From positions 1 to 35,827 of the forward strand of contig SVNM01000019.1 of the NCBI GenBank assembly GCA_015066875.1: a stretch of 35,827 nt of DNA, in the 5' to 3' direction. A model generated the notes under the pieces. It saw only the letters and a program-made list of their open reading frames with translations, searched no databases and had not been told where the DNA came from. This document shows, piece by piece, positions 15,372-23,468 of the stretch; the stretch's first letter is position 1; the number at the start of each line of letters is the position of its first letter. This DNA comes from Ruminococcus sp. (GTDB taxonomy: Bacteria; Bacillota; Clostridia; Oscillospirales; Ruminococcaceae). The position numbers and the translations under genes were made by a program.

Positions 15372-15944
15372 TTACGCGTTCTTTCCAAGCTCGAAAGCCT
15401 TTTTGTTGAGCTCTAAGAATTTAGCGGGAACGCACTCTTCAATAGCCTTCTGCCAGAGTTCATCTGCAAAATCCATTTTAGAAGCGAGAACGCCCATAAG
15501 AACCACATTCGAAGCCTTTGCTGTACCTGCCTGTTCTGCAAGCGCAAGAGCGTCTACCGCAACAAGCTCTGCGCCTGCTGATCTGATTTTCTCCTCAAGC
15601 TCAGAAGGATACTCTGCTACACCTGTAATAACAGGCATAGGATCGATTTTCTGAGTTGATGTAATAAGGTGACCGCCTTTTTTGAGGTAAGGAAGGCTTC
15701 TTGCAGCCTCTAAAAGCTCGAAAGAGATAACAGCGTCTGCCTCGCCTTTTTCAATTACAGGCGAGTAAACCTTATCACCGTATTTTACATAGGTTACAAC
15801 AGAACCGCCTCTCTGGCTCATTCCGTGAACCTCGCTTACCTTTACGTCATAGCCCTGTGCAAGAAGCACATTTCCGAGAAGTCTTGAAGCAAGCAGTGAG
15901 CCCTGTCCGCCCACGCCTACTATCATAATTGATTTTGTTTCCAT
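15372..15944 (-). CDS. iorB: Indolepyruvate:ferredoxin oxidoreductase, beta subunit
   Basis: A 190-residue gamma-type 2-oxoacid:ferredoxin oxidoreductase domain. It contains the nucleotide/CoA-handling start MIVGVGGQGSLLASRLLGNVL, EVHGMSQRGGSVVTYVK and DAVISFELLEAAR. It pairs with IorA to interconvert arylpyruvate plus CoA and arylacetyl-CoA, CO2 and reduced ferredoxin. AGGAG lies 6 nt before ATG 15944. Normally iorA and iorB are adjacent; here three unrelated genes intervene, although both still lie in one apparent transcript. Confidence 0.93.
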   Translation of the reverse strand: METKSIMIVGVGGQGSLLASRLLGNVLLAQGYDVKVSEVHGMSQRGGSVVTYVKYGDKVYSPVIEKGEADAVISFELLEAARSLPYLKKGGHLITSTQKIDPMPVITGVAEYPSELEEKIRSAGAELVAVDALALAEQAGTAKASNVVLMGVLASKMDFADELWQKAIEECVPAKFLELNKKAFELGKNA

Positions 15945-15967
15945 TATATACTCCTGTCTGTATAAGA

Positions 15968-16573
15968 TTATTTTTTGATAAACTTTGTATATGTTACACC
16001 TGCACCGAAGAGTCCGCAGGCACCGCTGATTACGTAATCCATTGTGTAATCGAACTTAGCATCTGCATACTCTACAAGAGTGCTGAGATTTTTGAAGCAG
16101 TTTGCAAAGGTTGCCTCTTCAAAGCCGTAAAGCTCCTTCAGTGACTCTTTATAAGCTTCCTCTATTTCAGCATTTGTAAAGAGTCCATAGCCTTGCATTT
16201 CCGAAAGGAATTCGGGATAAATCTCTTCATCGAAGAATTTTGCAAACTCCCACGCCCAGTCGACTCTTACAGCGATGATTACCGATACCACAAGTACCAG
16301 TGTGCATATCACAAAGCCTATAGCGGGCGAAAGGTCACCCTTCTTTGTCATAAAGCTGTATCCGTACACCGAGCCTGCTGCGATAAGAAGTCCGCAGTAT
16401 GCCGAAACATAGCCCAGTCTTGCAATAAGAAGCCACAGCAGAAATCCGGGAATTGCTCCCACAACTGCTCCGAGAATACCCTTTACAAGAGTAACTCCCG
16501 ATGACTCTTTAAAAAGGTTCAGATCGTTATATTCATCTGAATAGCTTGTGTAATTGTTTTCAAATCTTTCCAT
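15968..16573 (-). CDS. Unknown membrane protein between iorA and iorB
   Basis: A 201-residue protein with a hydrophilic N-terminus (~30 residues, Tyr/Asn/Asp rich). Three hydrophobic helices follow (LVKGILGAVVGAIPGFLLWLLIA, VSAYCGLLIAAGSVYGYSF and AIGFVICTLVLVVSVIIAV), then a ~70-residue acidic/aromatic domain (WAWEFAKFFDEEIYPEFLSEM) and a final short hydrophobic segment ending TKFIKK. No family recognised. GAGGGG lies 9 nt before the ATG. It is the third of three unknown genes inserted between iorA and iorB, 25 nt after one neighbour and 23 nt before the other. Confidence 0.75.
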   Translation of the reverse strand: MERFENNYTSYSDEYNDLNLFKESSGVTLVKGILGAVVGAIPGFLLWLLIARLGYVSAYCGLLIAAGSVYGYSFMTKKGDLSPAIGFVICTLVLVVSVIIAVRVDWAWEFAKFFDEEIYPEFLSEMQGYGLFTNAEIEEAYKESLKELYGFEEATFANCFKNLSTLVEYADAKFDYTMDYVISGACGLFGAGVTYTKFIKK

Positions 16574-16598
16574 AGTATAAATCCCCTCTGTTTATATT

Positions 16599-16952
16599 TT
16601 ATATAGAATCCATTTCTGTATTCTCTTCATCCCTGCAAGGAGCAATAGTTCCCACAGCCGAAATATCGTCCATAGAAGCGTCATTGTCCTCATAGACATA
16701 TGTCTCACGCATTTCCTCAGTACGCTTTTCCGCCTGTTTACGTAGCTCAATTTCATCAAGCATACCGCTGACAGTTGCCTGCATCGCGCTTTCTCGTGCC
16801 TTGCTTTCCTCGCGGAGAAGCTCTGTTTTAGGATTGCGATAGCGTCTGCGATGTCTTCTTCCGCCTCTTATCCTGTCATCGGAAGAGGCAAAAACATCAA
16901 TCACATCAAGAACAGCGTCAAGAAGAAGCTCACCCAAAAAACCGCCGGACAT
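16599..16952 (-). CDS. Unknown small protein, translationally coupled
   Basis: A 117-residue protein. A hydrophobic/acidic start (GGFLGELLLDAVLDVIDVFAS) is followed by a very basic stretch (RIRGGRRHRRRYRN, ~residues 28-41), a charged helix (TELLREESKARESAMQ through KQAEKRTEEM) and an acidic tail. The basic patch could contact nucleic acid or phospholipid head groups; that is inference. Its ATG overlaps the stop of the preceding gene by one base (TAATG), implying coupled translation with the 130-residue acidic protein. No family recognised. Confidence 0.68.
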   Translation of the reverse strand: MSGGFLGELLLDAVLDVIDVFASSDDRIRGGRRHRRRYRNPKTELLREESKARESAMQATVSGMLDEIELRKQAEKRTEEMRETYVYEDNDASMDDISAVGTIAPCRDEENTEMDSI

Positions 16953-17344
16953 TATTCTTCTTCCTCACTGCAGAGGATTTCCAGATCGCCGTCTACAAAC
17001 CCCATAGCTACAGCCTTTGCTTCAAGAAGAATATCCTTATACTTTCCGTTTTCAAGATACTCCTCAATAAGTCCGCCCATAAATTCAAGACCGCGCTCAT
17101 AATCTGCGTCCTGTTCATCTGAATGGTCGATATAGAAGATATCCTCCTCGCTTGACCACACCTCAGAGCAAGCCCATTCTCCGCCGTCCTCAGCGTCGAA
17201 CTCGTCTGAAGCTATAAGCTGTATTCCGTAGGATTCGTCCTCTTCGTCGTAGAAATTGAAGCAGAAAGCAATTGCTTCTTCAGGCATTTCGTTGTTTTCA
17301 AGAAGATTATCAAGCCATTTTTCAAATTCAAGATAGATTTCCAT
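16952..17344 (-). CDS. Unknown, strongly acidic protein after iorA
   Basis: A 130-residue soluble protein in which about 42 residues are Asp or Glu by my count, with an aromatic-rich core (FCFNFYDEEDESYGIQLIA, WACSEVWSSEEDIFYID) and the tail CSEEEE. Its size and charge recall small acidic partner or immunity-like proteins, but no motif supports that. AGGAGG lies 5 nt before ATG 17344. It starts 14 nt after iorA and overlaps the next gene by one base; the next protein has a very basic patch, so a charge-complementary pair is possible (inference). Confidence 0.72.
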   Translation of the reverse strand: MEIYLEFEKWLDNLLENNEMPEEAIAFCFNFYDEEDESYGIQLIASDEFDAEDGGEWACSEVWSSEEDIFYIDHSDEQDADYERGLEFMGGLIEEYLENGKYKDILLEAKAVAMGFVDGDLEILCSEEEE

Positions 17345-17358
17345 ATAATCCTCCTGTA

Positions 17359-19089
17359 TTACTCAATTGCTCCGAACTTGCACATTTCCTGGCATATTCC
17401 ACAGCCTACGCACTGAGTATGGTCGATAACAGCCTTGCCGTCCTTCATTGAAATTGCGGGACATCCGAGCTTCATACACATCTTACAGCTCTTGCACTTG
17501 TCGCTGTCAACCTTGAGTGCGGGCTTATGCTGAACATACTTGAGAAGTGCACAGGGACGTCTTGAGATGATTACAGAAGCTTCATCAGAAGCAAGCTCTT
17601 CCTTGATTGCGGTTTCTGTTTCAGCAAGCTTATAAGGATCAACAACTCTTACACGCTTGATTCCGATAGCCTTGCAGAGCTCCTCAAGATTAACAGCAGA
17701 TGCGGGATCGCCCTTAAGATTCTTTCCTGTTGTGGGATTCTGCTGATGGCCTGTCATACCTGTGATTGAGTTATCGAGAATGATTACTGTAGAGTTTGAA
17801 TTGTTGTATGCAATATTTACAAGTCCTGTCATACCGCTGTGCATAAATGTAGAGTCACCGATAACAGCTACAGACTTGCCCTCGCTTTCAGCACCTCTTG
17901 CCTTGTTGAAGCCGTGAAGAGCTGAGATTGAAGCACCCATACAGATTGTTGTATCCATTGCGGAAAGAGGAGCAGAAGCTCCGAGGGTGTAACAGCCGAT
18001 ATCGCCTGAAACTGTAACGCCAAGCTTCTTAAGGTTATAGAAAAGACCTCTGTGGGGACAGCCTGCACACATAACGGGAGGACGTACAGGAACATCAGCG
18101 TCAACGCTTACTGACTCCTTAGTAACTCCGAGGAGCTTCTGCGCAACGATAGCCTGTGAAAGCTCGCCGATAAGTCCGAAGATCTCCTTACCCTGAATAT
18201 TTGTAACACCGATGTTACGGCAGTGCTGTTCAATAATTCCGTCAAGCTCTTCGATAATGTATACCTTCTCATATTTTGAAGCAAAATCCTGAATAAGCTT
18301 TACAGGAAGAGGATTTACAATACCAAGCTTCAGCACTGAAGCCTTATCGCCGAGAGCTTCCTTTGTATACTGATAAGACGCTCCGCTTGTAATAACGCCG
18401 AACTCAGCTGTATCTGAAATTTCAACTCTGTTGAGAGGACTTGTCTCCGCATATTCAGTGAGCTTTCTTGTACGCTCCTCAACGAAAACGTGTCTGCCTC
18501 TTGCAAAAGCGGGCATCATAACGTACTTAGGGATATTCTTTTCGTAATTCTTAAGAGGCTTTTCATCTCTTTCGCAAAGCTCAACGATGCTCTGTGAGTG
18601 TGAAACTCTTGTTGAAAGACGTACAATTGCAGGGGTATCGTACTCTTCGGAAAGGTCAAAAGCGATTTTTGTGAATTCCTTACATTCTGAAGAGTCTGAA
18701 GGCTCAAGCATAAGAACCTTTGAAGCGATTGCGTGATGACGGCTGTCCTGTTCATTCTGAGAAGAGTGCATTCCGGGATCATCTGCAACAGCAATAACCA
18801 TACCGCCGTTAACGCCTGTATAAGCTGCTGTGTAAAGAGGATCGGCAGCTACGTTAAGGCCAACGTGCTTCATTCCGCAGAAGGCTCTTGCTCCTGCGAT
18901 TGAAGCTCCGAGAGCTGTTTCCATTGCTACCTTCTCGTTAGGAGCCCATTCAGCATACATTTCCTCATATTTTGCGGCAGCCTCTGTAACCTCGGTTGAA
19001 GGTGTGCCGGGATAGCTTGAAATCACACGGCATCCCGCCTCGTAAAGACCTCTTGCAAAGGCATCATTGCCAAGCATTAATTTTTTCAT
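17359..19089 (-). CDS. iorA: Indolepyruvate:ferredoxin oxidoreductase, alpha subunit
   Basis: A 576-residue thiamine-diphosphate and iron-sulfur enzyme subunit. The N-terminal pyrimidine-binding domain begins LMLGNDAFARGLYEAGCRVISSYPGTPSTE. The thiamine-diphosphate site is seen in CAGCPHRG, SGDIGCYTLG and VIGDSTFMHSGMTGLVNIAYNN. Two C-terminal ferredoxin-type clusters follow from about residue 525: CxxCxxCxxxxCP, then CVGCGICQEMCKF. Length matches the family. It oxidises arylpyruvates or, in reverse, carboxylates arylacetyl-CoA with reduced ferredoxin. AAAGGA lies 9 nt before the ATG and 14 nt separate it from the HAD gene. Confidence 0.95.
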   Translation of the reverse strand: MKKLMLGNDAFARGLYEAGCRVISSYPGTPSTEVTEAAAKYEEMYAEWAPNEKVAMETALGASIAGARAFCGMKHVGLNVAADPLYTAAYTGVNGGMVIAVADDPGMHSSQNEQDSRHHAIASKVLMLEPSDSSECKEFTKIAFDLSEEYDTPAIVRLSTRVSHSQSIVELCERDEKPLKNYEKNIPKYVMMPAFARGRHVFVEERTRKLTEYAETSPLNRVEISDTAEFGVITSGASYQYTKEALGDKASVLKLGIVNPLPVKLIQDFASKYEKVYIIEELDGIIEQHCRNIGVTNIQGKEIFGLIGELSQAIVAQKLLGVTKESVSVDADVPVRPPVMCAGCPHRGLFYNLKKLGVTVSGDIGCYTLGASAPLSAMDTTICMGASISALHGFNKARGAESEGKSVAVIGDSTFMHSGMTGLVNIAYNNSNSTVIILDNSITGMTGHQQNPTTGKNLKGDPASAVNLEELCKAIGIKRVRVVDPYKLAETETAIKEELASDEASVIISRRPCALLKYVQHKPALKVDSDKCKSCKMCMKLGCPAISMKDGKAVIDHTQCVGCGICQEMCKFGAIE

Positions 19090-19103
19090 ATGTATATTTC
19101 CTT

Positions 19104-19958
19104 TCAGATATTGTATCGGAAGCTTATGTTCCGATTATTTATTGTTTTACAGTTTTTCTCAAGCCACAATGCGACTCCGTCCTCATTATTTGAAGCTGTC
19201 ACATCATCGGCAAGCTCTTTTACCTCAGGTTTTGCGTTTTCTACAGCTACTCTGTAATCACTTGCGTTGAACATCGGGATATCGTTGAGATTATCTCCGA
19301 AGCAGGTTATCTGCTCAAAGCCGTATTTTTCGCTGAGGAATTTCACTCCGTTATACTTTGAAGCCCTTGAGGAAAAAACCTCAAGATACCACTCTCCTGT
19401 ATAGGTATCCTCATAGAAAGCGCAGTCAGCTCCGTTTATAAGGTCGATTTCCTTTTTCAGAGGAAGCAGTAAACCGTGCTCTCCCGTAGTGGTAAAGTAG
19501 ACTATGTCATCAGCCTTTTCAAACCGCTGACACTGAACAAAGGGCTTGCGGAATTTTCTTTTACGCTCCTGCGCAAACTGTCTCATAACCTCGGAATTCA
19601 TTTCCGTAAAATGAGCCGTCAGAACCTCTTTGCAGATTTTATACATAAAGCACCGCACATCATAGCTTTCAAAGACGTTTATAATCTCCTCACAGGCCTG
19701 TGCTGGGATAAACTCATTCTTTATGTATTTATCATTTTCAAGGTCGTAGATACTTACACCGTTCATAAGAATACACGGAACATTTATGTTTATTGACTCT
19801 GTCATAGGCTTTGCCGAATAAACAGAGCGCGCTGTTGCAAAAGTGAAGTATGCTCCCTCACCAATACAGCGGTTGAGTATCTCTGCGGATTTCTCCGCAA
19901 CAGTCTGCTGTGAGGTAAGCAGAGTGCCATCAAGGTCTGAAATATAGAGCCTTTTCAT
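19104..19958 (-). CDS. Cof-type HAD-superfamily hydrolase
   Basis: A 284-residue sugar-phosphate-type phosphatase. Motif I is DLDGTLLTS at the N-terminus (nucleophile and acid Asp), Thr-containing motif II is FATARS, motif III Lys lies near SKYNGVKFL and motif IV is CFGDNLNDIPMF; the large C2 cap between motifs II and III marks the Cof/HAD-IIB class. The start overlaps the paaK2 stop by one base (TAATG), so translation is coupled. Its place in an arylacetate operon is unexplained; it could be a housekeeping phosphatase or could remove a dead-end phosphate. Confidence 0.9.
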   Translation of the reverse strand: MKRLYISDLDGTLLTSQQTVAEKSAEILNRCIGEGAYFTFATARSVYSAKPMTESININVPCILMNGVSIYDLENDKYIKNEFIPAQACEEIINVFESYDVRCFMYKICKEVLTAHFTEMNSEVMRQFAQERKRKFRKPFVQCQRFEKADDIVYFTTTGEHGLLLPLKKEIDLINGADCAFYEDTYTGEWYLEVFSSRASKYNGVKFLSEKYGFEQITCFGDNLNDIPMFNASDYRVAVENAKPEVKELADDVTASNNEDGVALWLEKNCKTINNRNISFRYNI

Positions 19959-21256
19959 TATTTGCCCTGATTTCTCAGGTCTACAATTCTCTTTGCCTTG
20001 CCCTGGAAACGCTCTAATGACTTGTTCTCAACGAGAGAAACCTTTGTATCGATTCCAAGAACTGTCTTAAGGCTGTGATGAATGTCTCCTCTGAGTTTTT
20101 CAAGAGCTCCGTAATTTTCAAGAAGTGAAGCGTCTGCAAGCTCTACCTTGACCTCAAGAGCGTCTGAGAAATTAGCTCTTGTAACAACAAGCTGATAATG
20201 AGGAGCGATCTTGTCAAAGCCCATAAGCACGCTTTCGATCTGTGACGGGAATACATTGACTCCGCGGATTTTAAGCATATCGTCGCTTCTACCCTTGATT
20301 TTAGCCATTCTTGCAAAGGTACGTCCGCACTTACAGGGCTCGTAGTCAATCTGAGTGATATCCTTTGTGCGGTAACGGAGCATAGGAATACCCTCTTTGG
20401 TAAGAGTTGTAATAACAAGCTCGCCCTGACTTCCCTTAGGAAGAACCTCGCCTGTCTTAGAGTCAATAATTTCAGCAAGGAAGTGATCCTCATTGATATG
20501 CATACCGCATCTCTCACGGCAGTCACCCGAAACACCGGGGCCCATAAGCTCGCTCATACCATAGTTATCTGTAGCGAAAAGTCCCAGTGTCTTTTCAATC
20601 TGGTCACGCATTTCAACAGTACAGCCTTCAGAGCCGAAAAGTCCCAGCTTAAGGTTGATCTTGTCGATAACGCCCATTTCCTTAGCCTTTTCGCCGATAT
20701 ACTGAGCGTATGAAGGTGTGGAAACAAGAGCTGTTGTCTGGAAATCCTGCATAAGCATAATCTGCTTTTCAGTATTTCCGCTTGATGTGGGAACTACTGT
20801 TGCACCGAGCTTTTCAAGACCGTAGTGAAGTCCGAGAGCACCTGTGAAAAGTCCGTAGCCAAAGGCAATCTGAACGATATCCTCATCTGTTGCACCTGCT
20901 GCACAGCAGAGTCTTGCCATACAGTCGCTCCAGTTTTCAAGGTCGTTCTTTGTATAGCCTACTACTGTAGGCTTACCTGTTGTACCGCTTGAAGCGTGAA
21001 TTCTCACGATATTCTTCATAGGCTGACCGAAAAGTCCGAAGGGATATGTATCGCGTATATCGTCCTTTGTTGTATAGGGGATATACTCAATATCCTTGAG
21101 GCACTTGATTTTATCGGCAGTTACGCCTGCCTCGGTAAGTCGTTTATTATAAAACGGAATATTTGTCATACAATAATCAACGAGCCACTTGAGACGCTCA
21201 AGCTGAAGCTCCTCGATTTTCTGTCTTGACATCGTTTCTATGTCCTTCTGAAACAT
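19958..21256 (-). CDS. paaK: Phenylacetate-CoA ligase family protein, copy 2
   Basis: A 432-residue arylacetate-CoA ligase, first gene of the ten-gene run. ATP-binding ASSGTTGKPTVVGYT, YGMSELMGPG, MLRYRTKDI, CKCGR and GRSDDMLKIRGVNVFPSQIES are intact, and it ends in ERFQGKAKRIVDLR. It is paralogous to the copy at the other end of the operon. The start is uncertain: ATG 21256 has an AAAGG about 12 nt upstream, a GTG at 21259 has better spacing, and an ATG at 21268 lies too close to that site. A promoter with extended -10 lies upstream. Confidence 0.9.
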   Translation of the reverse strand: MFQKDIETMSRQKIEELQLERLKWLVDYCMTNIPFYNKRLTEAGVTADKIKCLKDIEYIPYTTKDDIRDTYPFGLFGQPMKNIVRIHASSGTTGKPTVVGYTKNDLENWSDCMARLCCAAGATDEDIVQIAFGYGLFTGALGLHYGLEKLGATVVPTSSGNTEKQIMLMQDFQTTALVSTPSYAQYIGEKAKEMGVIDKINLKLGLFGSEGCTVEMRDQIEKTLGLFATDNYGMSELMGPGVSGDCRERCGMHINEDHFLAEIIDSKTGEVLPKGSQGELVITTLTKEGIPMLRYRTKDITQIDYEPCKCGRTFARMAKIKGRSDDMLKIRGVNVFPSQIESVLMGFDKIAPHYQLVVTRANFSDALEVKVELADASLLENYGALEKLRGDIHHSLKTVLGIDTKVSLVENKSLERFQGKAKRIVDLRNQGK

Positions 21257-21292
21257 CACAAAAAACATCCTTTCAAAAAATACATTACTACT

Positions 21293-21321
21293 ATTATAAC
21301 ATATCAGCGAGTTAAAGTGAA
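21293..21321 (-). promoter_or_regulatory. Promoter of the paaK2-iorA-iorB-paaK1-ACT operon
   Basis: On the minus strand: TTCACT (21321-21316), 17-nt spacer, TATAAT (21298-21293) with extended TG. It is the only convincing promoter seen before the ten-gene run, and no terminator is visible within the run. Confidence 0.65.
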
Positions 21322-21435
21322 GAAGAAAATTACATCTTGTTTAAACTTTGTGCATTTTCATTATTTTTCGTCCTTTTTGCTGTATATACTGCATAAAAGC
21401 TATTCAAACTGTAAGAATTTGTAATTGGATATTAA

Positions 21436-21464
21436 TTGATTGTTACAATACTGTATGATATGAT
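21436..21464 (+). promoter_or_regulatory. Promoter of the lipoprotein/membrane-protein pair
   Basis: TTGATT (21436-21441), 17-nt spacer, TATGAT (21459-21464) with extended TG at 21456-21457. An AGGGGG ribosome site follows at 21473-21478. Confidence 0.65.
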
Positions 21465-21486
21465 AAGCTTATAGGGGGTATGCACT

Positions 21487-22080
21487 ATGAAAAAGCTTTG
21501 TATTTCTATAATCCTCGCTGTATCGGCTCTTACAGGCTGTGCAGGCGGAAATAATACTGTATCAGCTCCCGATGACACCGCACTCCATAAATTTGAAGCG
21601 GACGATACTGTCTACATTAAAGCTTACTACTATGAAGGCTATGATAAATATGCTTATCTTACAATCAACGCTTCAGGTGAAGTTCACACAGGTTATGATG
21701 AACGCTCTATGCATCACGATGAATTTGCAGACTATATTGCAGAGCTTTCACAGACACCGTCTTCATACACTCTAAACGCAGAGGAAACAGATACCCTCAT
21801 AGACTATCTATCCAAAGTTGATATTGAGGCAGAATGGAACGGTCTTTGCGACGCAGACATCGCTTTCCCCGATGCAGAGGTTATATCCACATATCAGTAT
21901 CTGTATCTTGACTGCACTCTACACAAGTTGAATACATGGTATCACTATACCGAAAATCTTGAGGACGAAAATGCCAAATCTGCCGTTTCCTTTGTAAACA
22001 AGCTCAATTGTGTACGTGAATGGGATATCGAAGTCAACCGCACTATGTTTGAACGCTATTCATCAGAGGAGGACTTATGA
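21487..22080 (+). CDS. Putative lipoprotein of unknown function
   Basis: A 197-residue exported lipoprotein: MKKLCISIILAVSALTGC ends in a lipobox (LTGC, Cys 18). The mature part is acidic and Tyr-rich (YIKAYYYEGYDKYAYLTINASGEVHTGY) and looks like a beta-rich extracellular domain. No family recognised. AGGGGG lies 8 nt before the ATG. Its last bases overlap the ATG of the next gene (ATGA), so the two are translationally coupled and probably act together at the cell surface. Confidence 0.75.
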   Translation: MKKLCISIILAVSALTGCAGGNNTVSAPDDTALHKFEADDTVYIKAYYYEGYDKYAYLTINASGEVHTGYDERSMHHDEFADYIAELSQTPSSYTLNAEETDTLIDYLSKVDIEAEWNGLCDADIAFPDAEVISTYQYLYLDCTLHKLNTWYHYTENLEDENAKSAVSFVNKLNCVREWDIEVNRTMFERYSSEEDL

Positions 22081-22898
22081 GAAAATCACATCTTACTTTT
22101 ATAACAATATTGCTGACGATTATTTCAATAGTACTTATGGCTCCGTCTGTCTGCGCAGACTGCGGTCCCAAGCCAAGTGTCGACCTTTATATCGAAAATC
22201 CGCCCGAAGGTGAATATTATGTGGACCTGCTTGTGTATTATCCCGACACAGCCAAAACCTCTCCGAAATCAAACAGTATGGAAGACATTATCTTAAGCTA
22301 TAACGAGGACGGCTGGGTTTCACGAAAAGGCGGTATAATGGACGACATAACAAATAAATCCAACGAAGACCATTTCTACCGTTTCACATACAACGTTCCC
22401 TCAAACTTCAAAATCATTATAGTTACCGAAAAGCTTGATATTATTGTAAGCGACGAGATTACTCCACGTTCATACAACTGCGTTATTACCTTTGATGTTG
22501 AAAAACATCTTAACGATAAAAAAGCCGTTTCTGAGGACCTTTCCGACACAGTAACAAATACCCTCAGAATGTTTGCCATTACTTTTTCAATCACTCTTGT
22601 GTTTGAAGCTATCGTATTCTGTTGCTTCAGAATAAAGCTGAATAAAAAGGGCAAGGGAGCTTTTATCCTTACAAACCTCATAACACAGATTTTCCTTTAC
22701 GTATTTATTCTGATTTTGCCTTTGCTTTATATCCCCGCTGAAATTGTTATTCCCTTTCTCGAAATCAGAATGATGAAAAAACATATGACGGAAATAAAAA
22801 AGAGCAGACGTATCGCCTGCCTGATTACTTCTAATATTGTAAGCTTTATCTTTGGTACTCCCGTTTTAATTATCTTTATCGCACTTCATCTTATATGA
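22077..22898 (+). CDS. Putative exported/membrane protein of unknown function
   Basis: A 273-residue protein. A signal-like N-terminal helix (HLTFITILLTIISIVLMAPSVCA) is followed by an external domain (CGPKPSVDLYIENPPEGEYYVDLLVYY, residues ~27-160) and then about three transmembrane helices: MFAITFSITLVFEAIVFCC, IFLYVFILILPLLYIPAEIVI and LITSNIVSFIFGTPVLIIFIAL. The layout, a surface domain tied to a small membrane bundle, suggests a sensor or transport accessory. No family identified. It overlaps the lipoprotein gene by 4 nt and ends before a strong terminator. Confidence 0.75.
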   Translation: MRKSHLTFITILLTIISIVLMAPSVCADCGPKPSVDLYIENPPEGEYYVDLLVYYPDTAKTSPKSNSMEDIILSYNEDGWVSRKGGIMDDITNKSNEDHFYRFTYNVPSNFKIIIVTEKLDIIVSDEITPRSYNCVITFDVEKHLNDKKAVSEDLSDTVTNTLRMFAITFSITLVFEAIVFCCFRIKLNKKGKGAFILTNLITQIFLYVFILILPLLYIPAEIVIPFLEIRMMKKHMTEIKKSRRIACLITSNIVSFIFGTPVLIIFIALHLI

Positions 22899-22906
22899 CA
22901 ACTCTC

Positions 22907-22923
22907 CTGAGGCATCGCCTCAG
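22907..22923. repeat. Short hairpin upstream of the terminator
   Basis: A 7-bp perfect stem (CTGAGGC, 3-nt loop, GCCTCAG) with no T-run, 11 nt before the main terminator. It may stabilise the 3' end of the transcript. Confidence 0.4.
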
Positions 22924-22933
22924 CACACACCTA

Positions 22934-22973
22934 AACAGGCTGACGCCCAGAAACGTCAGCCTGTTATTTTTTA
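22934..22973. terminator. Terminator between the membrane-protein gene and ispF
   Basis: A perfect 12-bp stem (22934-22945 with 22954-22965) with an 8-nt loop, followed by ATTTTTT on the plus strand. The minus-strand side is less T-rich but probably also ends the ispDF transcript. Confidence 0.85.
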
Positions 22974-23447
22974 TATTCTCTTCATAAGAGCAACCGAATG
23001 TGCCGATATTCCAAGCTTTTCTCCTGTAAATCCAAGCTTTTCTTCCGTTGTCGCCTTGACGCTTATCTGCGAAACATCACAGCCCGCAACTCTTGCGATA
23101 TTTTCTCTCATTTTTTCAATATGCGGTGCAAGCTTGGGAGCCTGTGCTATTACCGTTGCGTCGATATTGCCTATCTCGTAGCCTTTTTCCCTGCACACAC
23201 GGCATACCTCTTCAAAAAGCTTCATACTGTCTGCGCCCTTGTATTTCTCGTCAGTATCGGGAAAAAGATGTCCTATATCCCCAAGTGCAAGGGCTCCCAG
23301 CATTGCGTCCATAACAGCGTGAATGAGCACATCTGCGTCGGAATGTCCGAGAAGTCCGTGAGTGTGGGGAATTTCAATTCCGCCAAGTATAAGCTTACGC
23401 TCTTCTACAAGCTTGTGAACATCATATCCGTGACCTATTCTGAACAT
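22971..23447 (-). CDS. ispF: 2-C-methyl-D-erythritol 2,4-cyclodiphosphate synthase
   Basis: A 158-residue homotrimeric enzyme of the non-mevalonate (MEP) isoprenoid pathway. Metal ligands are in GHGYDVHKL and [31 protein letters not shown] is the substrate-binding segment, and [23 protein letters not shown] is the conserved C-terminus. Usual length. AGGAGG lies 9 nt before the ATG, and the gene begins 21 nt after ispD, forming an ispD-ispF operon. Confidence 0.97.
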   Translation of the reverse strand: MFRIGHGYDVHKLVEERKLILGGIEIPHTHGLLGHSDADVLIHAVMDAMLGALALGDIGHLFPDTDEKYKGADSMKLFEEVCRVCREKGYEIGNIDATVIAQAPKLAPHIEKMRENIARVAGCDVSQISVKATTEEKLGFTGEKLGISAHSVALMKRI

Positions 23448-23468
23448 AGTTTAGTACCTCCTGTAAAA

